A program made the translations under genes and the position numbers. 64,000 nucleotides of DNA from Brachypodium distachyon (taxonomy: Eukaryota; Streptophyta; Magnoliopsida; Poales; Poaceae): NCBI RefSeq assembly GCF_000005505.3, contig NC_016133.3, positions 6,944,001-7,008,000 of the forward strand, in the 5' to 3' direction. Of the stretch, positions 45,090 to 56,873 are shown piece after piece (position 1 is the first letter of the stretch; the number at the start of each line of letters is the position of its first letter). The notes below the pieces were generated by a model, which was not told where the DNA came from, made no database searches, and saw nothing but the letters and a program-made list of their open reading frames with translations.

Positions 45090-45846
45090 GTGAGTTGGCA
45101 CAATATATGCAAATGTGCTGTTTGGACATTGTTATGTGCATGGTTAGGAAGTGTTGAAATATGGGGTTCAGTCATTGTTATTCTGGTAAAAAATAAGCAA
45201 GTGACACCAATCCATCCTGTGTCATTGTAATCATTGACTTGCTCTGCTTTCTTTTCCGTACATGATGTTTGATTCATTGTGTATGGCAGTCAAGAGGTCA
45301 TCAAAACAAGATTGCGTTATGAGTTTAGCATCTAGAAAGGGATTACAATAAGTTGTTTGACGTCATTTACTTGTCAGGTAATCACAAGTCTTTATATTTT
45401 GGTAGCAGAAATAAAAGACGATGATATCTATGAAATTTCAGTGCCGAGCTTTGTGCATTACTACAGAAAATCAATGCACTTCTGTGCTTCTTGGGAGTAT
45501 AGGTATCTCATATTGTCTTGGGAGCAAAGTTCAAGATTCAATTATTTCTGTTTTTTGTTTCGAAATTGGCATGTCAGGTTCTCAAGGGTAAAGTGATTCT
45601 TATGTTGTGTAGTGCCAACATTCATATCTTGAATCATGGTAACATGGCATACGATCATTAGTTTTCAAATAATATTTTTGACAAATTAGCTATTGTCCCC
45701 CAATCTTGAAAACATATGTATTCATGTTGCTTCTCAATCTCGTGGGCACTTAGCTGAGGAGTTGTTGACTGCCATCTTCAATCGCACGAGTCTCTCGTCA
45801 TTGACAAATATTTTTTCGCTTATGCCTTCACAATTACAGTATTATT

Positions 45847-46103
45847 TTGTCCTAACTCATATTTGTGGTTGACTTCATATTCGCCTACCTCTGTCAGAGG
45901 ATGGATCCACATCCTGCACAAGAATGATTTGAGGTAATGCTTCGAGGTATCCACTCTAGCAGACTATCTCTCTTTGTCCTAACTCATATTTGTGGTTGAC
46001 TTGATATTCGCCTACCTCTGTCAGAGGATGGATCCACATCCTGCACAAGAATGATTTGAGGTAATGCTTTGAGGTATCCACTCTAGCAGACTATCTCTCT
46101 TTG
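45847..46103. repeat. Two-copy 127-bp tandem duplication
   Basis: The unit starting TTGTCCTAACTCATATTTG occurs at 45847 and 45974 with only about two differences, so the duplication is recent. Confidence 0.9.
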
Positions 46104-47190
46104 ATAACCCATGATTTAACTTTTTTACTGGCATGTTTCTTGATCTTATGTTACTTTCCTTATTCCAGATGAACTATAGGGATTTCATGCGGTCTCCTCT
46201 CCAGGTGATGATTATTTTTTGCCTATCGTTGGTTTCTGATCATCTGAAGCTATTATTCCTTGCAAGTAATGAGACATATGGCTTTTCTTTTCCTTTTGGC
46301 AGCCTCCTGTGTATATGAGACTTTCAAGAAAGATACTGTGGAATATACACAGGTTTTTGTTATATATTGGGAATCTGTAAATACTTTTTCTTCTTCGAGA
46401 AAACGCAAAAGCATTGTGTCTCATTGTATTGAAAAGGTGATCTGTAAATACTATAATGCTATAATTTTAAAGAAGCATCCCCATGATTCTTGGTCCTTTG
46501 TTGATTTTGAAAAGAGCTTATGTTGCTATCATTGTGATACATGTTATAACACACATCTCAGTTGTCTTTCCTATATGGTTAGTTCCTGGAAATGGCCATT
46601 GTAAGTTAACTGGAAATAGTTCTACTGTGCGAGCTGGTTTCTTGCTGTTCAAACTGACCCAAATTTGATAACTTATGATCCTCTGCATGATTAGCAACGA
46701 AAATTGTGTTTGACTGGTGAGTTCCTTTTGCTTCGCAGGTAGAGCTGCTTTCCGGGTGGCAAGATAATTTTATCTGCGTGATATCTTTGTGATCTGATCA
46801 CCGGCTAGGGATTTTGGCGTTCATGACAACGAATGGCCTTCACAACTGCTCCATTTGTGTCAGGTGATTTTGCGATTCAGAGTGTGTGACGCTTCCTGGT
46901 TGCTGTAGAATTCCAATAAACATATGCTTAGTGTCAGTTCTGAGCAAGGAACATGAACTTTAATGTCATGATGCTAACAGATCGATTGCACTTGTTCTCC
47001 TGGATGGTATGAACCTGTTGTTTGAATTCCTAGCATGATGCTTTATCTGTTATGGTATGCATTGCACCAACCTGGCCAGCTCAGCTGCTTCAACACTGGT
47101 CAAGTTGCCGAAGCCAAAGCAAAAGACTAGTTTTGTTATATTTTCAGTACCTAAATTTTCACCTTACTATGTCTAAAATGCAGTATTAAC

Positions 47191-47641
47191 CAGGGCTGTC
47201 AATGAGCCGAGCCTGAGAGAACCCTGTCATGCTCCGCTCGAGCTCAATAAAATCCTAAACCGTGCTTGGGCTATCCTAAATTGATCTCAAGCTTGATAAC
47301 AGTTTCGAGCTCGGCTCGATAAAGCTTGACAAAAAAAAACTACATTTGCTCTTTTAGTTGCGTGAGTAGAGCAAGCTCGCCTATTGGCTCATGGTTAGTT
47401 CGATAATGTGAATTTGTTTTATGCGTAACAACATTTCCTCATCTGAAACTTAGAATTTGTTTGATTAAGCTCAAACAGAAAAATCGATATAGCTCGGAAA
47501 GCTCGAGTAGGCTCGACAAAATTGAAAAAAGTTACATAATTATGCATCTAAGCAAGCGATGTCGAATTATTCGAGCTTCGAGCTTGGACTCTCGAGAGCC
47601 AAACTCGGATAGCTCGTCGAGCTCGAGCTTTTTTGACACTT
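47191..47641. mobile_element. hAT-like non-autonomous element rich in GAGCTCG motifs
   Basis: Starts CAGGGCTGTCAATGAGCCGA and ends GAGCTTTTTTGACACT, imperfect inverted ends. The interior has many GAGCTCG/CGAGCTC repeats. This is a common plant hAT-type structure. No clean 8-base target duplication remains, so it is old. Confidence 0.55.
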
Positions 47642-48544
47642 AACTAACCACATTAACCTTATTTCATTTTACCATTGTTTTGTTTTATTATACCAGCTTC
47701 GCATCTGTCAAACAAAATTGCCTTTCTCCTGCATTTATCCAAACAATGAAATGGGCTTTTAGCACAATTCCTTGCAAAGATTCGATCATCCTTACAAACA
47801 GCCTACAGATCCAAATGGCAAATGCATGCTAGATCCATGCTTAGCTAAGTAACAAGAGAGCGAAAGAGATATCCCACTGAATCTGCAATTTTCTTCCAGG
47901 ATCTTTGGTTGCATTATTGGTTTATGGTGCGTAAGCGTCCTCGTAATACCGTGTTATCCTCCCTCTATCAATTGAAAGCTATGCTCGCATGTGACCGTCT
48001 TGATCCGCCAAAGAGAGATATACACGACCTATATGTTAGTCCATCACGATTTTCTTTGAGTAGAATAAAATTTCACCTTGTTTTCTTTCTTAGAATGTAT
48101 TACTCCTCCATTTCATACAAGGAAAACGAGCTGCAAACTTACAAATATTCCATTCCAAACACATTCATTCTTTGAAAATCATCTAAGCTCAGTAGATGAT
48201 ATTAGAGGGCAAGACAGGACGTGTAGCAAAACAGTGGAACTAAAACAATTTATTTTTATTGACAAGAAAAAAATGTGATGTGATGATTATTCGTCGATTG
48301 CACAGGTTGTTTGAACATTGTTTGCTCCTTACACTGATCATACTTTTTTTTTTCGAAACCTTGTTCTGTCCTCTTTTGAAGGTTAAATGAAAAACTGGTG
48401 AAGGACAGCCCTAAAACTGTTACAAGAGGCTGCATTTTGGAGGAAGATTTGCAGAAGCTCATTTCCGTGTCAAAAGTTATTGCGACATAAGTGCATATTA
48501 GTTTCTCTTGATTTTGAGCATATGTTTACTTTTTTCTCCTTGTG
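47642..48544. other. Intergenic, no gene recognised
   Basis: AT-rich sequence without recognisable gene, RNA or element boundaries. Confidence 0.5.
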
Positions 48545-48950
48545 TCTTTGTCCTCCTCTCTTCTTTGTCCTCTCCTTGGTTGAACACATAGTTGTAGTCT
48601 CAATATTACCGTCGAGTCGAGGGAGGGGGGCAGCACCTTCTAGAAATGTCGTCCCCTAAGAGAGCGGGAAAGAGGTATTGCTCGTATGGCACCAAGGGAA
48701 GAGAGGAAATCCATTGATCCCGTTACTGCTTCTTGTCGGTCGTCCATGTGGTTTGCCTCATCCTTCTCTTTTTTCTTCTCCTCTCCTGCTGCTTCTCATC
48801 TCGCCACTTCAGCTTCTCTTACGGACACATTTGGAATCTCGATTTTTCCAACTTTTTAAAATTCCTTTTAAATTTGTGTGGCATGAGATTTGTTAAAAGT
48901 GTCAACAATGCTAATGCTGTTCTAAACATCTTTGTCACTAAATTCAAGCA
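48545..48950. repeat. Local segmental duplication, copy 1
   Basis: Homologous in the same orientation to 50763-51135. Shared blocks include AAATTCCTTTTAAATTTGTG and GTGTCAACAATG, with frequent substitutions and small indels elsewhere. Confidence 0.7.
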
Positions 48951-49163
48951 CAAGAAATGCCCTCTAGTTTCTTTTAGAATCACCCGCAACTTTATTAAAC
49001 TCAATAATCGTTACAGGTACCGTGTTTCGAATCATAGACCCAAGAAATTACAAAGCAACTCATATAACTAAGAATTGCAATGAAATTCCTCAAAGACATC
49101 TTTTTCACGATATCAATATTTGCAACATGAAATTTCGTCAAGGTTTCAACAAAGAGACTGCAA

Positions 49164-49502
49164 TTAGACTTGAGCAGCAACTCGTATCCCTGTATGAAGT
49201 TGACTACCTTCACAGGTATCAGAAAACCCTTTAAGTGGCCCATCCAAGAAGATGAGAAACCATGAGCGTTGAACGTAATTGGGCCGGAAATGATCCCCTA
49301 AAAGTACAGGACGTCGAATCACAAAATCTTCACTAGGACACCAGACATGAACACCGGAGCCGCAAAATATTATACCAACGAAAGCACCATAACACGGTAA
49401 CAAAAACTCATCAAATTCGTATGAACGAATCTGCGAGGACATAAATTCAAAATCCGCATAATCAGATTCAAACCTGCGGGGAGTAGAACTGTCTAGCCCC
49501 AT
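49164..49502 (-). CDS. Unidentified open frame
   Basis: A 112-residue frame starting MGLDSSTPRRFESDYADFEF with a balanced composition. No domain recognised. It lies just outside the F-box relics and could be a degraded gene end or chance. Confidence 0.15.
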   Translation of the reverse strand: MGLDSSTPRRFESDYADFEFMSSQIRSYEFDEFLLPCYGAFVGIIFCGSGVHVWCPSEDFVIRRPVLLGDHFRPNYVQRSWFLIFLDGPLKGFSDTCEGSQLHTGIRVAAQV

Positions 49503-49879
49503 GGTATGGCTAGAACAGGCACCGCCGGAGCAGAAAAAAAATTAGAATACCTTCGTTTTCGATGGCATCGCATCCTATCAATATTCTGGATGTGTAGAGG
49601 AGGACCTGAAGTTTCCCCACCTCACAGCTTCAAGATAGCGCCAGGATGCGAAGGGTACCGATGAAATTCCGGTGGCGAAGACTTCCGATCAAAAAAAAAG
49701 GGTCTTCAAAGCACACTATACAATTGCGTGGCTGACTCCGATTGGGCCCGCTCCAGCCCATCCGACCAATTTCAGCTTTTTTTGTTTTTTGCAAGGAGTA
49801 TCCCTACCTTCAAATCATCTCAAAAGTAAAAAACCCTAGCTCCAAATAATCCGTCGCCGCCGCCGCCGCCGCCGCCGCT

Positions 49880-50300
49880 CCTCCCGGCCTCGTCGGCGGT
49901 GGCAGGCGGTGGAAACCCTGCTGGACGACGAGGTCCTCCTGCGGGAACATGTCGGGTTCCTCCAAGATCTCGGAGACTCGGATTCGGGCGGCGGAATTTC
50001 CGGCTAGCCAGTCTCCAGAGATCGAGATCGTGGAGGAACCTGATAACTTCTACGCGTCGAGTCAGCGGCCCCCTCCTCCCGGCCTCGCCGGCGGTGGAAA
50101 CCGCGCTGGACGACGAGGACCTGCTGCTGGAGGTCTGCAGCCGTCGTCTGCAGGCGCCGGCGCCGCGTCTTCCTCCGCCGCTTCCGCATCCACCGTCAGA
50201 AATCCCCTCCCCTCGGCTTCTTCTTCAGAGACCAAGTAGGGTACTGCGTGCTATCATTCGCTCCCGCCGCACGCTTCTCCGGGCCGAAGAACCTCGACAG
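49880..50300 (+). pseudogene. F-box gene relic 1 (N-terminal part)
   Basis: A CGC-repeat leader precedes two successive F-box-like starts: VETLLDDEVLLREHVGFLQ near 49910 and VETALDDEDLLLEV near 50095. A different frame then encodes the next family segment, FLRRFRIHRQKSPPLGFFFR near 50180, followed by CVLSFAPAARFSGPKNLDR. The usual LPRASLVCKRW region between them is missing and the frame is shifted, so the gene is broken. This pattern is typical of the large grass F-box family. Confidence 0.65.
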
Positions 50301-52732
50301 GTAAGGACAGCTCCAGGTGGCTGTAATTTCTGTACAACTCTCTGTACTGAGAATGTTGCCAGATTGATGATATTGTGTACTGTCTGCTAGGCACAACCAT
50401 GACCTATCTTTTGGGCTTCTCTGTCAAGCCGATGTGGTTTGCGATTTTGTGATTATGGAGCTACAAAGAACAGCGACAACCACACGCGCTAAATGGAAAA
50501 CCATCCAGTTAAGTGCCGCAACCATCCTCACTTTAGCTCTTCAGTATTCGCAATTGCTCCAATCTTTGCTGTTGGCGGTGAAAAGTTTGTGCTGGTTGAT
50601 AGTGCATTAATGCTGAAATGCGGCAGTGCCATTTCTGTGGTGGTGCCTCCAGGGTGTGGTTCAAGGTGAAGGTCTGTGCACAAGGTGTTTGATAGGTGGA
50701 TGGAGTCACCCTTGAACATTGTTGGCTGGTGCCATCTACCTGTTTTCTCCTCGTAACGCAGCCCTTCTCTCCTCTTCCCTGTTTGAATGCCGTGCACCTC
50801 TACATAGTTGTGGTTCCACCATTAGCGTCGAGTCGGGGGCAGCACCTCCTAAAAATGCCCGTCCTTGAGAGACCGGGAATAGTTATTACCTGTAAGGCAC
50901 TAGGGAGACGAGTGAGCCATCGATCCCGTCATTGTCGGTTGTCAGTTGCCCATGAGGTTTGTCCTCATTTATCCTCCTCCGCGCCTCCTCTCATTGCATG
51001 AGCTTCTCTTACGGATGTGTTCGTAATCTAGTTTTTTTTAACCTTCTTTAAATTCCTTTTAAATTTGTGTGACGCGGGATTGGTAGTAAGTGTCAACAAT
51101 GTTGTTCTAACTATTATTGTCAATGAATTCAACTCAAATTCAAGAACAGTCCACTCCACACAGTAAGGGAACAGACCAAAATGCCCTCCAATTAAGTCTC
51201 CAAACCACTATACAAATTTGTGGGTGACTCCACTTGGGCTCGCTCTAGCCCATCGGTTTATAACATTTTGTGCATCGTGCTCATCTTTTTTATGTCTCTA
51301 TACTTTATTAGATCTCATATCAAGAAATTTACCTCTTGTGTTATTTCCGCTTTATGCAGCTGTATTCGAGTTTTTTAAGGAGCTCCACATGCGTCGTCGT
51401 GCTCAGCAAGATATTTGGTATTTCTTTACTATGAATCCATTTTCTATTCTGAATCTTGTCTTGTTAAGTCGACTACCTTGATCTCGAATGCACATAATTT
51501 GTGTTTTTCTTACATTACGTTGGTGACCATATAATTTGATGTTTCGTAATGATCAAATATAATTGCCCGATGTTGAGCCAGAGGACGCTTGTTGCTATTT
51601 GGAAGCAACTAAAATCATGACATTGATTAAGAAAAAGGGGGGAGACGAATTGAGCAAGGAGGACAATGGATCCAAGTGCCAATGTAGTGGCTACATAGAA
51701 TAGGAGAGATATGGGAGGGAGATAAGCGACTTGGAAGAAAGGAACTTGAGGGGAGTGTAGTGGTCATTTGAATAAGTGGAAGAACAAGACGCAGATTTTT
51801 GTCTCGACGTTGTTGAAAGCCATGACATATATTTCTTGAGAAGAAAGCAAGGCAATAATGATATTAAGACACGTGGAGTGGATCGTTGTTAGTCATGTCA
51901 TATTTGGAAGTCTTTGATCAGCCTCTCTATACATTTGTTGTTCTGTTGTACTTTACCACGTAACAAACACTTCGATAGTGTATCAAAACTTCTCTAAAAA
52001 GAACATCGGGAAGAGCAAATCCTAGACATTGAGGAGTTCTCTGATATCTCATCTTTGTTAGTTGATTTGGCATTGGAAGACGAGGATAAACACGCATCAA
52101 CATTCGGCTCTTGAGTTTTAATACCTTATTTTGCCGGCGTATGTAATTAGTGTCTTTCGAGCTCCATCCCTGCCTCAGTGTGGCCGTCGTGGTCTCACAA
52201 CTTGTACTTTCATACCGTCGGTCTTCTTTCTCATCGTTTTTGTGATGAAACATCAACTTGACAAATTGTCTCAGGGGCGGGAGTCCTCGGCCCACAAAGC
52301 ATTCAAAGAAACTGGGTTCTCACCTGCTAGGGTTGAGGTGGACGGCTCATACATATGGCTCTTCAAAACGTGTTTGGGTAGTTCAGTCCATGCGTAGGCA
52401 TTATGCAGTTTCATCCTCATTGGCGTGGAGTAACTTCAAGGTTCAAATGGTAGAGCTTGGTATGCTAACTTCGAAGAACCTTGGATATAACTTTTGGTTT
52501 TATCGATGACCTTTGTTGTCTGTATTTTTGGTGTGTTGTACTTTCATTCTTCAAATATATAGCCAGATCTTATTCTTGAAACAAAAAAAAGTTTGTTTCA
52601 TTCCTAGCCTCAAAATTGCTAGCGTTGGGGGTTGTGTGTGTGTGACATGTTAGTGAGGCGGCAGGTGTTCTGTGAGTTGTTTCGTGTAGTGAAAAGACCA
52701 TAATACGAAACCATAGTTCAGATGATCTGCTG
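50301..52732. other. Unassigned, with one duplicated segment
   Basis: Contains the second copy of the 48.5-kb duplication (50763-51135). Other sequence shows no recognised gene or element. Confidence 0.45.
50763..51135. repeat. Local segmental duplication, copy 2
   Basis: Direct-orientation relative of 48545-48950, about 2.2 kb away. Similarity may continue to about 51260 (CACTATACAA... and TAGCCCATC motifs shared with about 49710-49770). Confidence 0.7.
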
Positions 52733-53840
52733 TTGACTCTCCTACTCGGCCTCATCATCGACGGCCGATGCTCTTGCTACACGATGAGGACCTCGGAGAT
52801 ACGTCGATACGTCCGACCTCCATTACCATTACTTCTTAGCGTGCCCCTTGCTACCATCGTTCCTCCCATGTGCCTCCGCCACTTCTGCGCCCACCATCGG
52901 AAAACCCCGCTCCTGGGCTACTTCTTGAGAGACCGAGTCGGGCATTGCATACTCCTACTATCGCATTTGACGTGTCTGAACGCGTCCCCACTGCACTCCA
53001 CTTCGGCCGAAGAACCTCGACTGGCCGACGCAAGTGGTCGTCTTGTGGGAACCCCCCTCCGGCTTCTAGCCTCAGGTTCCTTTTCCTCTTCCATTGGAGT
53101 ACATGGACGGGGCAAGAAAGTTTGTCCAAAGGACGAGGGTTGTGTGTTGAGCTAGCAATGTTGGCCATGTGCACGGTGCTTACCTCCTTAGCTCGTTTAA
53201 ATGGTTGTGATATGCAATGATGTTGACCTCACACGTGCATTCACCTGCCTTTATGAATCCGATTTGGCGAGTGGGTAAATATTGTGTCTTTGGCTTCTAC
53301 GATGATTGATCCTACCAACCTCAACATTTTGGTTGGTAACATGCTTTGCTGGTCGCTTCTTCGAGGTGAAATCCTTGAAATTGATTTGGAAAAACAAAGT
53401 CTTGTGATCGAGAAGCCCTCAGATGGTCATTTAACCAACTCCTCGGTCTGTTGAACTGATTTGGAAAAACAAAGTCTTGTGATTGAGAAGCCCTCAGATG
53501 GTCATTTAACCAACTCCTGCCAACAGAGGATGGCAGGATTGTTCTTGCTACTGTTGAACTGAACATCCATTTATTGGAGAGGAAATCTAACCATGAAACT
53601 GTTGTGACATGGGTGCTGCGGAACACCATTCAACTCGGCAAGTTCCTTCCACGGAGATCGTGCCTGGGAAAGGATCTAAAGATACGGGGTTATGAAGATG
53701 ACATAGATGTGATTGTTTTGTCTACAGATGTCGGTGACTTTATGGTTCAACTTGAGTTAATGCAGTTAAAAAATATTTCTGAAATAGATCAGCAGACCAT
53801 TGGCTGTTTTCCCTACACAAATTTGTATACAGCGGGTAAT
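52733..53840 (+). pseudogene. F-box gene relic 2
   Basis: Fragments of one F-box gene in order but out of frame. HHRKTPLLGYFLRDRVGHCI lies at about 52890-52950. After a gap come STMIDPTNLNILVGNMLCW and EILEIDLEKQSLVIEKPSDG near 53300-53430. A 75-base piece is duplicated at 53380 and 53458. The C-terminal domain follows: HETVVTWVLRNTIQLGKFL, then GYEDDIDVIVLSTDVGDFMV, then PYTNLYTAG, ending near 53835. Frame breaks and missing pieces make it a pseudogene. The domain is the F-box-associated region common in grass F-box proteins. Confidence 0.7.
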
Positions 53841-53841
53841 A

Positions 53842-54581
53842 TCCCACCTCTACCATGTTGTCTAGAAATTTGTGTAGCTATAACAAGTCTATCTCTTTGC
53901 TTGTTCTACTTTTGAAATGTTTGTGAACTGCAGAGATTCAAGTTGGAGTACGAAATCACCCATGTTCGTAGTCAGAAAAAGTACACTTGTGTCCTCATCA
54001 TACCCCTGTTTCCACATTGTTTCATTCTCTGAATGATCTTATTGTAAGGTGGTCGGTGAGCTGAGTGATTTTCTGTAGCACCCATGCCACATCAGTTTTC
54101 GGGCCTCCAGTCATATTTGGATATTCAGTCCTAAAAGAATGGCCTGAGCAATGCCACTATGCTCTGTCCGCAAAATTTGAAAGCGATTAGACTGTAAATG
54201 GTCGGTAAAATCCCACCTCTACCTTGTTGTCTAGAAATTTGTGTAGCTATAACAAGTCTATCTCTTTGCTTGTTCTACTTTTGAAATGTTTGTGAACTGC
54301 AGAGATTCAAGTTGGAGTACGAAATCACCCATGTTCGTAGTCAGAAAAAGTACACTTGTGTCCTCATCATACCCCTGTTTCCACATTGTTTCATTCTCTA
54401 TGAATGATCTTATTGTAAGATGGTCGGTGAGCTGAGTGATTTTCTGTAGCACCCATGCCACATCAGTTTTCGGGCCTCCAGTCATATTTGGATATTCAGT
54501 CCTAAAAGAATGGCCTGAGCAATGCCACTATGCTCTGTCCGCAAAATTTGAAAGCGATTAGACTGTAAATGGTCGGTAAAA
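53842..54581. repeat. Two-copy ~369-bp tandem duplication
   Basis: 53842-54210 and 54211-54581 are nearly identical, differing by about two substitutions and a two-base indel. The unit includes part of the minus-strand F-box relic. It is clearly recent. Confidence 0.95.
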
Positions 54582-54905
54582 TAGGCTTCAATCGGAATTC
54601 TTGATAACAACACGAATTTGTGTTTCCAAATGAAACACTAGGATATCACTTTCATGAAGTAAACAGCAAAGTGTTCCCAACCAAGATGATGGGGGAGGTC
54701 GGCTTGATCATTGTAGCCTCCACGATTACCATATTTTCCCACATACCATATTCCAATTCATCGAGGCAAGCGTATGTATGTTTATGGTGTGCGTTATTGC
54801 ACACTCTGACTAGTTTGAACGGGCTCAGGTGGCAAGCACCATGCACATGGCGAGCGTGGCTGTCAGTGCACCACCAACCTGGCGTTTAGCATGATCATCG
54901 GTGCG
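53890..54905 (-). pseudogene. F-box gene relic 3
   Basis: On the minus strand, LSPFKLVRVCNNAHHKHTYA and VEATMIKPTSPIILVGNTLL (about 54840-54660) are followed, after a gap and shift, by DVAWVLQKITQLTDHLTIRS and GYDEDTSVLFLTTNMGDFVL (54460-54310). This C-terminal portion is repeated in the adjacent tandem copy. It faces relic 2 tail to tail. Confidence 0.65.
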
Positions 54906-55001
54906 CCATCACTTTACCCCGCTAGAAGTTGGTAATTTTGTTCTTTGTTAAGTAGTTATTAATGGCTGTTTTGAGCTCCTTTAGTGGGTAACAAAGGGCC
55001 A

Positions 55002-55211
55002 GTGCTTTTCGGCTTCCTGGACCGGCTTCTCCGAGAAGCTGCCCTTCCCCAGCTTCCTGTAGAAGCCGCCACCTAAATTTGATTAGGCTACCAAACTAGT
55101 TTGGCCTAAACTACTTTGGAAATCTAGCTAAATCTAAGATGCAGCTTCTCCAGGAAGCTAGGTGAGAGCAGCTTCTAAGAGAAGCCGGTCCTAGAAGCCG
55201 AAAAGAACGCA
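55002..55211. mobile_element. MITE with ~43-bp inverted ends
   Basis: Left end GTGCTTTTCGGCTTCCTGGA and right end (reverse complement) GCGTTCTTTTCGGCTTCTAG share GACCGGCTTCTC further in. The 17-base sequence AATGGCTGTTTTGAGCT occurs just outside on both sides (54961-54977 and 55217-55233). Related at its ends to 27916-28020. Confidence 0.65.
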
Positions 55212-55483
55212 GCCAAAATGGCTGTTTTGAGCTATGAAAACACAAGATTTTGGCTCTGTGATAGAATTATTTCCCCTGTAATGGTGTGTTTTTGAAGAAA
55301 AGATACAGAAGTTGCGGTAATTGATATAAAGATCCTGCCGGGTCCACTCTAATGATACTATTTTTTTTTATACAGATGCATTGTGCTCCTGTGCACGTTG
55401 CCTTCCCCGTCTTTAGTGTCGTTGCCTTCGTCCACACATGTTTTATTGTTCATCCATAGGACCACGACGCTGCACCTGCCTTT

Positions 55484-55980
55484 TTGCTCACCCGCGGGCC
55501 GCGGCCTTCAAGCACACCAGTGACGTACCTCGCTGAGACCCCAGCCTCACCTACTTGAACTCGAGCTTTGACTTGGGATTCCTCACGGTGGTAAAATTCA
55601 CAATAGACTAATGGTGCAAAAACTAGTTCAGCCAGCGGGAGAACATTCTCAATATGGCAGTACTACCTATCTTAGGCGGTAGACAAGAATGCGTAGAAGT
55701 AGATAGCGGTAAGTTCAGTTGGAGCGTTTTGTCGATGTTATCGATCTACAGTAGTAGACTGGCTTGATATAGTGCGTTCTTGAAGTTTGAAGCAATGCAG
55801 ACGAGTGGCATAGCAGCTAGCGGTGGCGGAATTGCATTGCCTAGAAACCTCACCGTTCCTCCTCTACTCCTTGTACATGTAGAATAGTTAGCAGAATTCT
55901 AATGGCTCAGTGCTCAATACACTGTTTTTGGAGAGAGATGGAATCAGGTATGACACAGGTGGATTCAGGGGTGGCTCGCT
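55484..55980. repeat. F-box cluster duplication, copy 1
   Basis: Direct copy of 57368-58165, including TCACCCGCGGGCC, GGTAAAATTCACAATA, CTCAATATGGCAGTACTAC and ACACAGGTGGATTC blocks. Confidence 0.75.
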
Positions 55981-56199
55981 TCGTCCACCTCTTCAGTGAC
56001 GATCATCAAAAAATCCTGCTCCTCGGCTTCATGAAGCAACAAGGTGCGCTCCGCGTCTTTTCTTCCACACTAGATCTGCTCGGTCGCTTCTGCCCACCGA
56101 ATAGCTGTCGCGACAGGCTTGCCATCTTCCTCAACTAGGGGCAGCAAGAGATATTATTGTGCGACTCCATAACTAACCAGCAGCGTCGTATTTCTTTCC

Positions 56200-56873
56200 C
56201 ACTTCCACAGGGGTTCATTGATGGTGCACCGAAGATTGTGTTGAATGCTGGTGTGGTGTGCGCTGACGGCCACGCTAACCATTTGCAGAGCCCGTTCAAA
56301 TTGGTCGTGGTGTGAGACCACCACCATGCATATGCTTGCCTCTTTGATTCGGGAGATCTTATAACTGTGGAGGCTACAAGGATTAATCCGACGATCAGCC
56401 CCAACATCTTGGTTGGCGACAAACTTTGCTCGTTGCTTTGCGAAGGTGATATCTTTCAGTTTGACTTGGAAACAAAGAGTCTTTCTATGATAGGAAGGCG
56501 ATTGAAGTTTGTTTTATGGGCCCTTTACACTCTGATTGCTTCCAAATCCCGAGGACAAAGGATAGTGGCATTGGTCTGGTAATTCTTTTAGGACCAAATA
56601 TTCAAATATGGTAGTGGAAGTCCGAAGCTGATATGTCATTGGTGATGCAGAAAACCATCCAACTGGGTGACACTCTTACACCGAGATTGTTCAGACAGAA
56701 TGGAACTATGTGGAGACAGGGGTATGATGAGGAAACGAATTTGATTTTTCTGACGACGGACATGGCTGATTTTATGGTCCGGCCGGAGACAATTCAGCTC
56801 ACAAGTATGTCTAGAATAGAGCATGAGAAGTGCTGGACCTGTTGTGTTGTATAGTAATTTGCGTTCGTATAAC
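56200..56873 (+). pseudogene. F-box gene relic 4 (left arm of inverted repeat)
   Basis: Encodes LNAGVVCADGHANHLQSPFK, an in-frame stop, then INPTISPNILVGDKLCSLLC, EGDIFQFDLETKSL and ASKSRGQRIVALVW. A frame change near 56585 leads to MQKTIQLGDTLTPRLFRQNG and GYDEETNLIFLTTDMADFMV. This is the C-terminal half of the F-box family without an F-box. It is mirrored by relic 5 with only about 26 bases between the arms. Confidence 0.7.

Larger units (their letters stand above)
44227..47190. other. Mostly unassigned sequence right of HEI10
   Basis: Apart from the possible two-exon fragment at 44848-45089 and the tandem duplication at 45847, no coding region was recognised. A segment of about 130 bp at 46347-46475 recurs at 58542-58671. 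Confidence 0.4.

Noticed and set aside
56135..56422. Minus-strand frame opposite F-box relic 4
   Set aside because: The plus strand encodes recognisable F-box C-terminal sequence, so this is antisense.
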